From an uncultured bacterium (lineage in GTDB: Bacteria > Verrucomicrobiota > Kiritimatiellia > CAIKKV01 > CAITUY01): 64,000 bases of DNA. Of this stretch, positions 41,500-50,580 are shown piece by piece. Position 1 is the stretch's first letter. Every line of letters starts with the position of its first letter. The DNA is taken from positions 1-64,000 of the forward strand of contig CAITUY010000223.1 of the NCBI GenBank assembly GCA_903895695.1, in the 5' to 3' direction. A program made the position numbers and the translations under genes. The notes below the pieces were generated by a model. That model was not told where the DNA came from and made no database searches. It worked only from the letters and a program-made list of their open reading frames with translations.

Positions 41500-43632
41500 A
41501 TGAATGAGACGCCGAAGACCTCGTCTACCGCCCCGAGCACTGCCGCCACGGTTCAGCCCGGGGAAATGGATCGAATACGGGACTGGTGCAACCGGATCGT
41601 GACCGGCGCGGCACCGACCACGCCCGCAGGCCGCTTCGCACCGGATGCGCCGTTCAGTTTCCGTTGCGGCGCGCGCTCCAGCCGCGATTGGCTGCGGCTC
41701 GAAGATGCCGCCCATGTCACCTCGCCCTGGAAGGACGGCACTCGCACGCACACGCTCTCCTGGCCTGACGCCGCGAGCGGGCTCCGGTGCGAGCTTGAAC
41801 TCGCCGAATTCGCCGACTTTCCGGCCCTTGAGTGGGTCATCCGCCTGTCCAACGAAGCCGCGACAGAAACGGCGGCGGTAAGCGACTTCAAGGCTCTCGA
41901 CATCGTCTGGCCGGCGGTCGACAAGACCGTCATGCCGGAACTGGAACGCGCCTTCGGGGCTGATGGCCGCGAGGACGATTTCCAACTGGTGCGCGACGAA
42001 CTGCGCCAGTCCATGTGGGGCAACTCACGCACCATCCGCATGGACGGCGCCGTCAATGCCGCCTTCCGCAAGGCGAGGAACGGGTCGTGCCTGCAGGTCG
42101 ATGGCCGTCCCTCGGCCACCTGGCTGCCGTTCTTCAACCTGCGCACCGGCGGCGACGGGCTCATGCTCGGGCTGGGCTGGTCCGGCGAATGGTTCGCGGA
42201 GTTTGCGCATGGCGGCGACGGCACCACGCGGGTCGCCGCCGGCATGGAGCATCTCGACCTCCGGCTGCGCCCGGGCGAAAGCATCCGGTCGCCGCGGGTT
42301 CTGGTCTTGTTCTGGAACGGCGGCACGCGGCACGCGCACAACCTGCTGCGGCAGTTCCTGCTGGCCTGGCACTGTCCCAAGGATGCCCGCGGGGCCGCGC
42401 TCACCACGCCGATTTGCTGCGGGTCCTGGGGCGGCATGGTGACGTCGGGGCACCTCCAAATAATCGCGAGCATCGCTCAGCACCGGCTGCCCTATGACTA
42501 CTATTGGGTGGACGCCGGCTGGTACGGCACCGCCACGGAACCGTGTCCCGACGTGTTCAAGGGCAAGTGGTGGATCGTCGGCGACTGGCGCGTCAACCGG
42601 AACTATCACCCGGACGGGCTCAAGCCCATCAGCGACGCGGCGCATCGGGCCGGCATGAAGTTCCTGCTCTGGTTTGAGCCGGAACGCGCCAAGCACGGCA
42701 CACCCGTCACCCTCGAACATCCCGAGTGGTTCCTGCGCAGAGACGCCGCACCGCCTCGGGAAGGCGACGATCTCCTGCTGAACCTGGGGGATCCCGCCGC
42801 ATGGCAGTATATCGTGGACACAGTGTCGGCCCTGATTGCGGAGAATGGTATTGACGGGTATCGCGAAGACTTCAACTTCGATCCCTCGCCTTACTGGCGC
42901 CAGGCTGATGAGGAAGGCCGGAAGGGCCTCACCGAGATACGGTTTGTCGAGGGCGTCTACGCCTTCTGGGATGAACTACGGCGCCGCCATCCCGGGCTAC
43001 TCATCGACAACTGCGCCAGCGGGGGCCGGCGACTGGAATTGGAAACCCTCAATCGTAGCCTGGCCTTGTGGCGCACCGACTACAACTGCTTCCCGTTCAT
43101 GAACCCGGATGCGTCGCAGGTGCACACGGCCGGCCTGGCCCAATGGATCCCGGCCAATTCCACCAGTCCCTGCGCCGTCCCCGGTGACACCTACCAGGCG
43201 CGCTCGGCTTTCTCGGCCGGCTTTGTGTTTAGCATTGGCGAATTCGGCCTGCGGGACTTGACCTCCCCCGACTATCCGTGGGACTGGCACCGGCGCATGC
43301 TGGACGAAGCCGCCCGGCTGCGGCCCTATTTCTACGGCGATGTCTATCCCCTGACGCCGTGCGCCATCTCGCCCGAGGCCTGGAGCGTGCTGCAACTGAG
43401 TCTACCCGCGACCGGGACGGGGGCGATCCTGGCGTTCCGCCGCCCGGAGAGTCCAGTGAGCGCGGCCACCTTCCAGTTGCAGGGATTGTGTCCGGAGCGC
43501 GACTACGCGTTTACGGATGCCGACACCAACACGACTTGCCGCCTGCCCGGCCGCCAGTTGCTGGAGAGCGGCCTGCCACTCAGCATCGACACGCCTCGGG
43601 CCAGCCGCCTGCTGTTCTACCACGCGTGTTGA
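41500..43632 (+). CDS. GH36-family alpha-galactosidase
   Basis: A 710-residue enzyme that removes alpha-galactose. GYREDFN carries the nucleophile D457 and RTDYN the acid/base D527. DYYWVDAGWYG, FLLWFEPERA and NCASGGRRL are strongly conserved GH36/melibiase blocks. The N-terminal beta-sandwich domain is complete. The ATG at 41500 has AGGAGG 7 bases upstream. It is divergent from the SGNH hydrolase gene and ends 1 base before the stop of the GH32-like gene, so no terminator fits between the convergent pair. Confidence 0.93.
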   Translation: MNETPKTSSTAPSTAATVQPGEMDRIRDWCNRIVTGAAPTTPAGRFAPDAPFSFRCGARSSRDWLRLEDAAHVTSPWKDGTRTHTLSWPDAASGLRCELELAEFADFPALEWVIRLSNEAATETAAVSDFKALDIVWPAVDKTVMPELERAFGADGREDDFQLVRDELRQSMWGNSRTIRMDGAVNAAFRKARNGSCLQVDGRPSATWLPFFNLRTGGDGLMLGLGWSGEWFAEFAHGGDGTTRVAAGMEHLDLRLRPGESIRSPRVLVLFWNGGTRHAHNLLRQFLLAWHCPKDARGAALTTPICCGSWGGMVTSGHLQIIASIAQHRLPYDYYWVDAGWYGTATEPCPDVFKGKWWIVGDWRVNRNYHPDGLKPISDAAHRAGMKFLLWFEPERAKHGTPVTLEHPEWFLRRDAAPPREGDDLLLNLGDPAAWQYIVDTVSALIAENGIDGYREDFNFDPSPYWRQADEEGRKGLTEIRFVEGVYAFWDELRRRHPGLLIDNCASGGRRLELETLNRSLALWRTDYNCFPFMNPDASQVHTAGLAQWIPANSTSPCAVPGDTYQARSAFSAGFVFSIGEFGLRDLTSPDYPWDWHRRMLDEAARLRPYFYGDVYPLTPCAISPEAWSVLQLSLPATGTGAILAFRRPESPVSAATFQLQGLCPERDYAFTDADTNTTCRLPGRQLLESGLPLSIDTPRASRLLFYHAC

Positions 43633-43633
43633 A

Positions 43634-45019
43634 CTACACCAGCGACCGCCACTGCAGGTTCCGGATGGCGCCGACGCCATCCCGGAACTCGAACCCCGTG
43701 AGGCCCTCACGCCGGGTGTAGAGCCGTGCGGTGAGCGAAACGCGGTCGCCCAGGAAGACTTCCACGATACTGCCCGCGAGAAACACGCGCACCTTGAGAA
43801 GTTTGCCCGCCGGGATCGTCATTGAGCGACTCACCATCACCCGATCGATGTCCCAGATGGAGATTGGGCGCAGCGACGCCTGCCCGGTCCGCGGGTGCAG
43901 GGCCAATTGGTAGCCGTGCAGCAGATCGGGCGTTGCCCGCAGGATGAGATGAAAGTCGCTGTCCTTCTGCGGCAGCGCCAAATCGAACTCCAGGTAGACG
44001 TCGGACGGCAGGGCGGGCAACAGGAGCAGGCCGCCGGCCGGCGACGTGCTTTCGACGCCGGCCCGGCTCCCGGTGGAGAGCGTCCATTGGCCCGTCACCG
44101 GCGTGGCGGTCGCGAACGGGTCGCCCAGGTCGGGCAAGGCCCGGACGGCCGCAAGCACCTCGTTGGCCGGCCGCTCCGCTACCCCACCCCGCACGCTGAA
44201 ACTCAGTTGCCGCGGGATCGCCAAAGGACCGGCATACTCGAAATCCCCCGCTTCGCTCTCGCCCTGCTGGCGCCCCACAAACGGGAACGAAATCCAGCGC
44301 GTCCCGTCGAAGCCCGGACGCGAGCCCGCGGCCGCCAACATCGTGCCCAGGTTGCGCGTGGCGTGCCTGCGGTAGGGGCCGGCAGGGCTATCACACGCGC
44401 GGAAGCGGGTGTTGCGCTGCAGATATAGAAGCCACCAGCACCCCGCGGCCTCGAGCAATTGCGGACAGTCGCAGTGCGGTCCGATCCGCGGCGACCAGAG
44501 CGGCGGCTGCATTTCCCAGTTCAGCAGGTCCTTGGACTTGGCCAGCCCCACGCACCCGGCACGCTGACCGGGCGTCTCCATGGTGCGGGTTCCAAAGAGC
44601 ATCCACCACAACTTGTCCGGCTCGTAGTAGAACACGAATGGATCGCGGAAGTTGGCCCGTTCATAGAGTTTGTCATCGCCCTGCACAACGGGATTGCCTT
44701 GATGTTTCGACCAGTGATCGAGATCGTCACTGGTAGCCAGACAGACGTTCTGGTTGCCGGTGTAGAACAGGTAGAACCGGCCAGCCTGTTCGACCACGCA
44801 ACCGGTGGCGTTGTTGTGGCAATCGGGTTCCCCCGCCCTGCCCGGCTCGACCACGTTCGGCCGCGCCTCCCAGTGCAACAGATCGCGGCTGACGTGATGC
44901 GCGATCAACGGCGGCTGCATGTGAAACAGATGGCACACGCCGTCGCGGAAGAACGGAAACGTGTCCCCGGAGAATCGGCCGGAGGGCAACGCGAAAAGTT
45001 GGAATGCTGAAGAGGCGAT
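43634..45019 (-). CDS. GH32-like glycosidase (GH-J fold) with non-ATG start
   Basis: About 461 residues. A five-bladed propeller segment (SGDTFPFFRDG, ATGCVVEQAGRFYLFYTGN, ANFRDPFVFYYE, LWWMLFGT) is followed by the GH32-type C-terminal sandwich (SIVEVFLGDRVSLTARLY). The RDP motif is present. The usual ECP acid/base motif reads DCPQ, so the catalytic Glu may be replaced. The frame has no ATG or GTG start near the domain. AGGGAGG sits 8 bases before an ATC codon at 45019; a TTG at 44989 is the alternative. The start is therefore uncertain, or the base was misread. Confidence 0.6.
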   Translation of the reverse strand: MASSAFQLFALPSGRFSGDTFPFFRDGVCHLFHMQPPLIAHHVSRDLLHWEARPNVVEPGRAGEPDCHNNATGCVVEQAGRFYLFYTGNQNVCLATSDDLDHWSKHQGNPVVQGDDKLYERANFRDPFVFYYEPDKLWWMLFGTRTMETPGQRAGCVGLAKSKDLLNWEMQPPLWSPRIGPHCDCPQLLEAAGCWWLLYLQRNTRFRACDSPAGPYRRHATRNLGTMLAAAGSRPGFDGTRWISFPFVGRQQGESEAGDFEYAGPLAIPRQLSFSVRGGVAERPANEVLAAVRALPDLGDPFATATPVTGQWTLSTGSRAGVESTSPAGGLLLLPALPSDVYLEFDLALPQKDSDFHLILRATPDLLHGYQLALHPRTGQASLRPISIWDIDRVMVSRSMTIPAGKLLKVRVFLAGSIVEVFLGDRVSLTARLYTRREGLTGFEFRDGVGAIRNLQWRSLV

Positions 45020-45033
45020 ACCCGGACCCTCCC

Positions 45034-46731
45034 TTACGTGCCGACTTCCACCCTCAAGACCCAATCGCCTTCCGGCTTTGCGGGCACGGCCCAGCGTCCG
45101 TCCGGCGCGCCGAACGACTTGGCAATAACGGTCACGCGCCCCGTGCGCGGGTCGACCCACTGGGCCGAATAGACGGCAGTGGGATCGAGACCTCTCAGGA
45201 CGCCGACGGACGTCTCGCCATAGCAGTAGGCAAGGTAGAGGCGGTTTCCGACAGTGGCCAGCACGCAGCGCTCGGAATCGGTCCATTCGGCCCAGGCGCC
45301 ATCGCCGAAGCGCGGCACGAGTTCGGTCCACGGCAGCGCCGTGAAGAATTCCTTCAGCACGGTCATCTGTGCCGCGCCCGGCAGTGCCATACCGGCATGC
45401 CAGGCCTCGATGGCGTGGTTGTACTCCTTCCAACGCGGGTCGGCCGCATCCCACTTGAGCGCCCAGATACCGCCGGCCCCATAGGTATAGCCTGCGCTGC
45501 CGCAGAGCATTGCCTTCCAGGCGGAATGCCGCGCGTCGTCAACGCTGTTGACGCCGCCGCAATCCACGAGTTCGTACATGGCTTCGGTTTCGATCAGCGG
45601 TCGCGTCGGGCGGTAATTGTAGTATCCCGCATAGCACGCCTGCGCGGTCAGGCCGCTGCCGCGGTGCCCGCCCTGCAGCGCGAACCAGTCGTGCCAGGGT
45701 TCGCCTCCAAGGGGCCGCGTGGCGCAGTCGAGCACCCACTGGTGGGCGGAATGAGGATGGCTGTAGCCGTCGACCCGGGCGATCTCCCGGGCGACCGCCT
45801 TCCAAACGTCCAGGCGGTTGGCCTCCCGGCCACCCAACTCCGCGGGCGCATTCATCTCCTGGCAGGTGATCCAAACCACGGGATGCGCGCCGTAGCGGGC
45901 GACCAGATAGCGGGCAAACCGGCAGAGATCGGCAACGGGGATATGGGTGGAGTCGTTGAAATGGCCGCAGCCCACGGCGATGACGGACCCCTGGCCGGCC
46001 AAATGATCCATCTGCACGTCGAATACGTTGCGGAATCGCGTGGGATCGATCGCCGAATACGGCGTCGTCCACCAGTGAGGACTGGTTGAGGCCGGATAGG
46101 TCTGGTAGACCGTAAATCCACGTGCCTTGCGATCGGCCACCAGGTGCTGAAACTGCCCGCCGTGGGGACACGGCGCCCCCGCGTGCCCCGGGTGATTGCA
46201 GGCGTCCAATTGCTCGGTATCGGGCATCTGCCAATGCGTGTCGCCCAGCCAAAAAAACGACGTGCCGTCCGCATGGACAAAATGACGGTGATTGTCGCTC
46301 ACGCGGAGAAAACCATGGCGATAGACCGGATTCACGCCTGCATACGGCACACTGTGGAGTTCGCCGCGTTGCCCGTGCAGTCCGGCGTTACCGGCGTCGG
46401 AGCAGACACTTTGCCAGCGCCACAGGCCGACAACGGTGGGAGCGAAACGCGCCTTCCAGGCATTGCCACCATCCCAGAATGCCGGGCGGTCGATCGATTC
46501 GCCGTTCGGGCCGGAAAAGGTGACCGTCACCTCAACATCCGCGTAGGGATTGGCGTAGGGCACCACGCTGGCCAGGGGAATTTCGATGACCCGCCATACG
46601 CTAGCCGCCGGCGTCGTGCCGGGGTCGCGTGTTTGCCACACGGAGCGGAGCCGCTTCCGGCTCCGGCCGGCGCGGGAAGCCGCGCCGCTCCCACAAGCGG
46701 CAGATAGGTTTTCGGGTAGGCTCTTAGTCAT
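45034..46731 (-). CDS. DUF4038/GH140-like glycosidase
   Basis: About 565 residues. An N-terminal sandwich (DUF5060-like, VTVTFSGPNGESIDRPAFWDGG) precedes a (beta/alpha)8 barrel with FFWLGDTHWQM, GHFNDSTHIPVADLCRFARYLVARYG, a likely acid/base Glu in ITCQEMN and a later Glu in IETEAMYE. A small C-terminal sandwich ends the protein, as in DUF4038/GH140 apiosidase-like enzymes. The first ~30 codons are derived from a dispersed palindromic repeat, so the true start may be the GTG at 46641. It is followed by the GH32-like gene. Confidence 0.7.
   Translation of the reverse strand: MTKSLPENLSAACGSGAASRAGRSRKRLRSVWQTRDPGTTPAASVWRVIEIPLASVVPYANPYADVEVTVTFSGPNGESIDRPAFWDGGNAWKARFAPTVVGLWRWQSVCSDAGNAGLHGQRGELHSVPYAGVNPVYRHGFLRVSDNHRHFVHADGTSFFWLGDTHWQMPDTEQLDACNHPGHAGAPCPHGGQFQHLVADRKARGFTVYQTYPASTSPHWWTTPYSAIDPTRFRNVFDVQMDHLAGQGSVIAVGCGHFNDSTHIPVADLCRFARYLVARYGAHPVVWITCQEMNAPAELGGREANRLDVWKAVAREIARVDGYSHPHSAHQWVLDCATRPLGGEPWHDWFALQGGHRGSGLTAQACYAGYYNYRPTRPLIETEAMYELVDCGGVNSVDDARHSAWKAMLCGSAGYTYGAGGIWALKWDAADPRWKEYNHAIEAWHAGMALPGAAQMTVLKEFFTALPWTELVPRFGDGAWAEWTDSERCVLATVGNRLYLAYCYGETSVGVLRGLDPTAVYSAQWVDPRTGRVTVIAKSFGAPDGRWAVPAKPEGDWVLRVEVGT
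46632..46726. repeat. Multi-hairpin repeat, copy 1 (GGAGCGGAGCCGCTTCC family)
   Basis: GGAGCCG-CTTC-CGGCTCC and GGCGCGG-GAAG-CCGCGCC lie inside short arms GGAGC/GCTCC. It is closely related to 54584-54719 but lacks the left terminal arm and about 25 internal bases. On the minus strand it forms the first codons of the DUF4038-like reading frame. Confidence 0.75.
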
Positions 46732-46821
46732 GCGTGTGTGTCCTGTTCAGGAGGGCGGCGCACGCCGGGGGCACGGCGTGCCTTGGGAATGCCAATGGAC
46801 TTGAGCCCCACTGCCGGCCGC

Positions 46822-49800
46822 CTACTTCTGGTCGGCCAGCAGTTTCACGACCGCCTGGTATTGGCCGACCAGCGCAGGCGCATCCGGCGCCTTCCCCTTC
46901 AAGGGCACGACCAGCGCCTTCCGGCCGTCGACGTCGACCGTGGCCAGGGCTTTCAACGCCGTGCCGTTGAGTGTCACCGCGGCATCGGGCTTCAGGCCGA
47001 AGAGCAACAGCGCCGGGGCCGCCGCGGCATCGTCCAACTGCGCCGGCAGGAAGGCGTGTTCGATCGCCACGCTTGTGCCTTTCCCATCCAGCGTCACGAA
47101 GGCGATGCCAACCTTGCCGGCAGCGGTGACCTCAATGCCGCCGGGCGCCTTGAGCGAGAAGTGGCTCAACTCCGCCAGCGGGTTGGCGGCCAGCACCGTG
47201 CCGTCATGGGGCTCGCGCTGCAGGACTGCGTGCTGGCCTGGGCTGGTTCTCAAGGTGGCGCCGTTCCGCTCCAGCGACCCCGTGGTCGCGTGCATGCTGA
47301 ACGGCGACACGCGTTCCACACCCGCCGGCAAATCCGGGTTGGCGCCATTCACCCGGCGATGGGTGAAGGACACGTCCAGCTTCGCGTCCTGGTTGGGCCG
47401 CGTGGTCACCGCGCCCATCTCGAGCGTGTCCTTGCCGCTGACGTACGTCACGTCGTGAACGCCCTTCGCGGCATCGACTGTCGAGGTGACCTTGGTGTCC
47501 CGCATGTGCTTCTGGAACGCGTCGAAATCGGGATAGTCGCTCGCGTCCGCGAACTCGACGGCGAAACCGGTCGCGGCCTTGTCGAGCGCGGCCCAGTCGG
47601 CGTCCTTAGTCAGCGGTTCCGCGGCCTGAAGGATGTAGTTGTCGATCACCAGCGCCGCCGTCGCGTGATGGGTCGGATGATCGGGGTAGTAGTTCTGCGT
47701 CTCGCCCGCACGCAACACGACCTCGTCGTGGCGGCCCAGGTTGCTGCCCGGCAACGGGACGATGCCGATGAAGGTGGCGCCGTCCTTGATGACGAGCTTG
47801 GTGCCGGCCTTGCACTTGAACGGCAGGTCCGCCACACGCTGCCCGTCGGCGTAGATCTCCCACGTGGGCTTGGGGAGTTCATAGTTGTAGAACGCCAGCG
47901 ACGCCTGGACGCTGGTGATTTTGGAACCCACGTTCAGGCCCGCGCCCCAGGGGCTATACGAGACGATGAACTTCGGCCCGGCCCGCAGGGTGTCGCCGTT
48001 GGCGTAGTTCTGGATCCAGCCCGGGGCGTCGTTGACGAAACGCGTCTGGTTGATGCCCATGCGCAGCAGCATCGTGCCCAACTCGCGCGAGGTCGTAACG
48101 TCCTTGTCCTGGCGGCGCCATTGCGCGATGGCGGGGATGAACCCTTCGTCGGTGCTCATGGTGGCCACGCCGAAATTCCGGCCGAGGTAGGTCTTCCGCA
48201 TGATCGGGTGTTCGACATGCGATCCCCAGCGCTTGAAGGCGGACGTCTCCTCGTAAGGCAGCGGCTTCTCGTCGATGACCTTCTGGTACCAGGCCGGCGC
48301 GTACGGGCTGTAGGCCGCGCCGCGGGCGACCTGCTCCGGCGGGAATTCCTGCCCGAACTTCGGCTCACCCTCGGGGAGATCCTTGGCATCGACGCCGAGA
48401 TCGGTCAGCGTGCCGCGCTTGCTGAGCGTGTCCAGGATGCTGTAGAGCCCGTCCTGCGTGACCAACCGGAAACACGGCGCGGTCCGGCACGAGCCGGTGA
48501 TGTAGCGCCGCAACCCGGGGTGGTAGGTGTCGGCCAGCATGGTCATGCCCTTGAGCAGCATCGAGCGGCCCAACAGACGATCGACGGGCTCGGGCCCGAA
48601 GTCGGCCACCATTTTCTGCGCGCGCATCGTGACGCCGAAGTAGTAATCGTCGCCTTCCTCCTGGGCCGAACCGTCAAACCAGGTCCAGAGCTTCAGCGGG
48701 AAATTCGCCTGACCGTGCCGGCCGTCCGCAATGGCCCGCTCCGAGCCGATGATCGCCCCGCCCAGGAGCGCGCCCATGGACGCCGTGTTGTTGAAGTTCA
48801 TGGTCGACATCGTGTAGTTGAAGCCCGACCGGTAGAAACTCTTGTTGCCGCGCCAGTCGCCGGTCTTCGCGTAGTACGTGTCGGAAATCCCGTCGGCCGT
48901 GCCCTTCCGCTGGGCTAACTGGTCGGACATGGGGTGCACGAGCTTGCCGTCCGTGGAATCCGCATCGATCAGCTTGGCCGGGTCGCACGTTTCGCGGTCA
49001 GGCATGAGCCAGGCGATCCAGTAGTTCTGAAAGCATTCCTGCGCCGGCAACGGCATGCCGTCGCGGTAGATGAACCAGGTCGCCAGCACCGGGCCGGCCT
49101 CGAACCCGCTCCAGCCGCGATAGGGCTTGCCCATGATGTCGTCGACATAGGCTTCGTAAACGCGCATGGGGTCCGGCGGATTCGTGGCGGACCACTTGCC
49201 GTCCTTGTCCACCCTCATTCGATTCGTGATGTACGACGGCACGAATTGGAACCAGAAGGGCTCGTCACTGGTGCCCGCGCCGTACGCGGCGGCGAACAGA
49301 TCCTGAATGCGCTGCCACTGCCACTCGGGCATGTCGGGCTTGCGGGCCAGGCGGAACTTCTCCTCCAGTTTCTTCAGCGCCTCGGCATTCGGCATCACGG
49401 CGGTGGGTTTGCCGCCCTTGGCGTCCTTCTTGAGTTCCTCGGCGAGTTTGACGATATCGGCGGCCGGGGGCAACTCGACCTTGGCCGGCTTCGCGGCCTT
49501 CTTGAGTGTCACGACCAGCTTGGGGTTCCCGATCACGATCGCGCGCGGGCCGGTGCCGGTGGACCACTCGTAGCACCCGGTGAAATAGCGATGATCGTAA
49601 GTTTCCCACTTGCGCACAATGAACCCGCAGTCGGCCAGGCGCCGTAGCCGTGCGCCCACGGAATCGCCGAACGCCGTGTCATTCAGCGCGGCGGTGATGT
49701 CCATCAGTCCGGCGGGATCCTTGTAATTCACGGGCGTCGGCCCGAACTGGACCGGCACGCGGTCCTGCTGGTCGTCCTGTGCGCCGAAATGCGCCCAGTA

Positions 49801-50376
49801 CCCGGCGCCATTGATGTAGGCGTTGTACGTCGGGCCCAGTACGGCATCGGCCTTCCAGGGTTGTCTGAGCGCCCAAGCCAGCGCGTGCCAGGTCGGACGC
49901 ATCTTGCGGTACAGCGTGTCCGTGCCCCAGTTGGCGCGGTAGCAGTACCCGCCGCCGGGCGGCACGCCGTTCATATCGCCCTCCGGCCACAGTTCCTCGT
50001 CGGCGAACGGCAGGACCAACTCGGCTTTTTCGACCGCGAAGCCTTCGTCGAGCTTGGCCGCAAGTTTGTCGGCGGCATCCGGGAAACGGACGAGCAGGTA
50101 ACGGTGCATGGCATCGAACGCCAGCGCGGCCGGTTTGGAGCCGTTGGCGCGGGCGCCAACGGCAAACGGCGCCACGGCGCCGCGATCCTTGATCTGGTCG
50201 TCCCGGATCGTCCTCACGCCATCGGGCGCCGCCATGATCGGCGTGTCCCACATCGCCCGATAGCCGCAGATGGCGGCCGTCTCCGGCGCCTCGAAGGTGA
50301 TCGTTTCGGCGCCCGCCGGCAATGCCGCGGCGAGCAGACTGACACAGCAAAGGCCCATCCAGCGTGATGATTTCAT
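46822..50376 (-). CDS. Large secreted protein of unknown function
   Basis: 1184 residues. A clear signal peptide (charged MKSSR, hydrophobic core, AGA cleavage before ETITFEAPE) sends it out of the cytoplasm. The N-terminal ~250 residues are DNRLRE-like beta structure. A Lys-rich helical linker (about 280-330) follows, then a long helical region with TMSTMNFNNTASMGALLGG and MLLKGMTMLADTYHPG, suggesting an (alpha/alpha) toroid. The C-terminal ~400 residues are beta-rich. It resembles polysaccharide-lyase architectures, but I recognise no family or catalytic residues. It has its own promoter-plus-dyad region and is flanked by repeats. Confidence 0.75.
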   Translation of the reverse strand: MKSSRWMGLCCVSLLAAALPAGAETITFEAPETAAICGYRAMWDTPIMAAPDGVRTIRDDQIKDRGAVAPFAVGARANGSKPAALAFDAMHRYLLVRFPDAADKLAAKLDEGFAVEKAELVLPFADEELWPEGDMNGVPPGGGYCYRANWGTDTLYRKMRPTWHALAWALRQPWKADAVLGPTYNAYINGAGYWAHFGAQDDQQDRVPVQFGPTPVNYKDPAGLMDITAALNDTAFGDSVGARLRRLADCGFIVRKWETYDHRYFTGCYEWSTGTGPRAIVIGNPKLVVTLKKAAKPAKVELPPAADIVKLAEELKKDAKGGKPTAVMPNAEALKKLEEKFRLARKPDMPEWQWQRIQDLFAAAYGAGTSDEPFWFQFVPSYITNRMRVDKDGKWSATNPPDPMRVYEAYVDDIMGKPYRGWSGFEAGPVLATWFIYRDGMPLPAQECFQNYWIAWLMPDRETCDPAKLIDADSTDGKLVHPMSDQLAQRKGTADGISDTYYAKTGDWRGNKSFYRSGFNYTMSTMNFNNTASMGALLGGAIIGSERAIADGRHGQANFPLKLWTWFDGSAQEEGDDYYFGVTMRAQKMVADFGPEPVDRLLGRSMLLKGMTMLADTYHPGLRRYITGSCRTAPCFRLVTQDGLYSILDTLSKRGTLTDLGVDAKDLPEGEPKFGQEFPPEQVARGAAYSPYAPAWYQKVIDEKPLPYEETSAFKRWGSHVEHPIMRKTYLGRNFGVATMSTDEGFIPAIAQWRRQDKDVTTSRELGTMLLRMGINQTRFVNDAPGWIQNYANGDTLRAGPKFIVSYSPWGAGLNVGSKITSVQASLAFYNYELPKPTWEIYADGQRVADLPFKCKAGTKLVIKDGATFIGIVPLPGSNLGRHDEVVLRAGETQNYYPDHPTHHATAALVIDNYILQAAEPLTKDADWAALDKAATGFAVEFADASDYPDFDAFQKHMRDTKVTSTVDAAKGVHDVTYVSGKDTLEMGAVTTRPNQDAKLDVSFTHRRVNGANPDLPAGVERVSPFSMHATTGSLERNGATLRTSPGQHAVLQREPHDGTVLAANPLAELSHFSLKAPGGIEVTAAGKVGIAFVTLDGKGTSVAIEHAFLPAQLDDAAAAPALLLFGLKPDAAVTLNGTALKALATVDVDGRKALVVPLKGKAPDAPALVGQYQAVVKLLADQK

Positions 50377-50408
50377 GCGATTTTCCCGGGGTTGGACGTA
50401 TCAGGCAA

Positions 50409-50439
50409 AGCGTACCATGTCCCTGCACCGGCGTCACAA
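50409..50439 (-). promoter_or_regulatory. Extended -10 promoter candidate for the 1184-residue secreted protein
   Basis: On the minus strand TGGTACGCT (50409-50417), an extended -10, follows TTGTGA (50434-50439) by 19 bases from the TACGCT core. The -35 lies inside the dyad at 50430-50450. The layout is shared with 53354-53383. Confidence 0.4.
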
Positions 50440-50450
50440 TGTTTGACGCC
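50430..50450. promoter_or_regulatory. Operator-like dyad GGCGTCA-N7-TGACGCC
   Basis: Perfect 7-base arms with a 7-base spacer, overlapping the -35 of the 50376 gene. One of a set of three (see 53374-53394 and 61096-61110). The position suggests a repressor site. Confidence 0.5.
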
Positions 50451-50486
50451 GCCTCAGTAACGCCCTCAGTGACCGAAGGTCCGCTG

Positions 50487-50557
50487 TGGTAGGGACGGCT
50501 CTCCGAGCCGTCCGCGGTTCACCGTGAACGGCGGCCAAGGGACTGGCCGCCCTACCA
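50487..50557. repeat. Cloverleaf-like repeat (TAGGG family)
   Basis: The closing stem TGGTAGGG (50487-50494) / CCCTACCA (50550-50557) encloses three hairpins: GGACGGCT-CTCCG-AGCCGTCC, GTTCAC-C-GTGAAC and GGCGGCCA-AGGGAC-TGGCCGCC, with all arms perfect. The first hairpin shares two bases with the closing stem. Relative of 8642-8739. Confidence 0.7.
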
Positions 50558-50580
50558 GGAAACCCCGCGCGAGGACTTCG

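Noticed and set aside
46738..48918. 726-codon open frame on the plus strand
   Set aside because: Antisense to the secreted 1184-residue protein; typical GC-rich shadow frame without motifs.
50409..50439. Sigma-54 promoter
   Set aside because: TGG and TGC words are present, but only 8 bases separate the GG and GC pairs, where 10 are needed.
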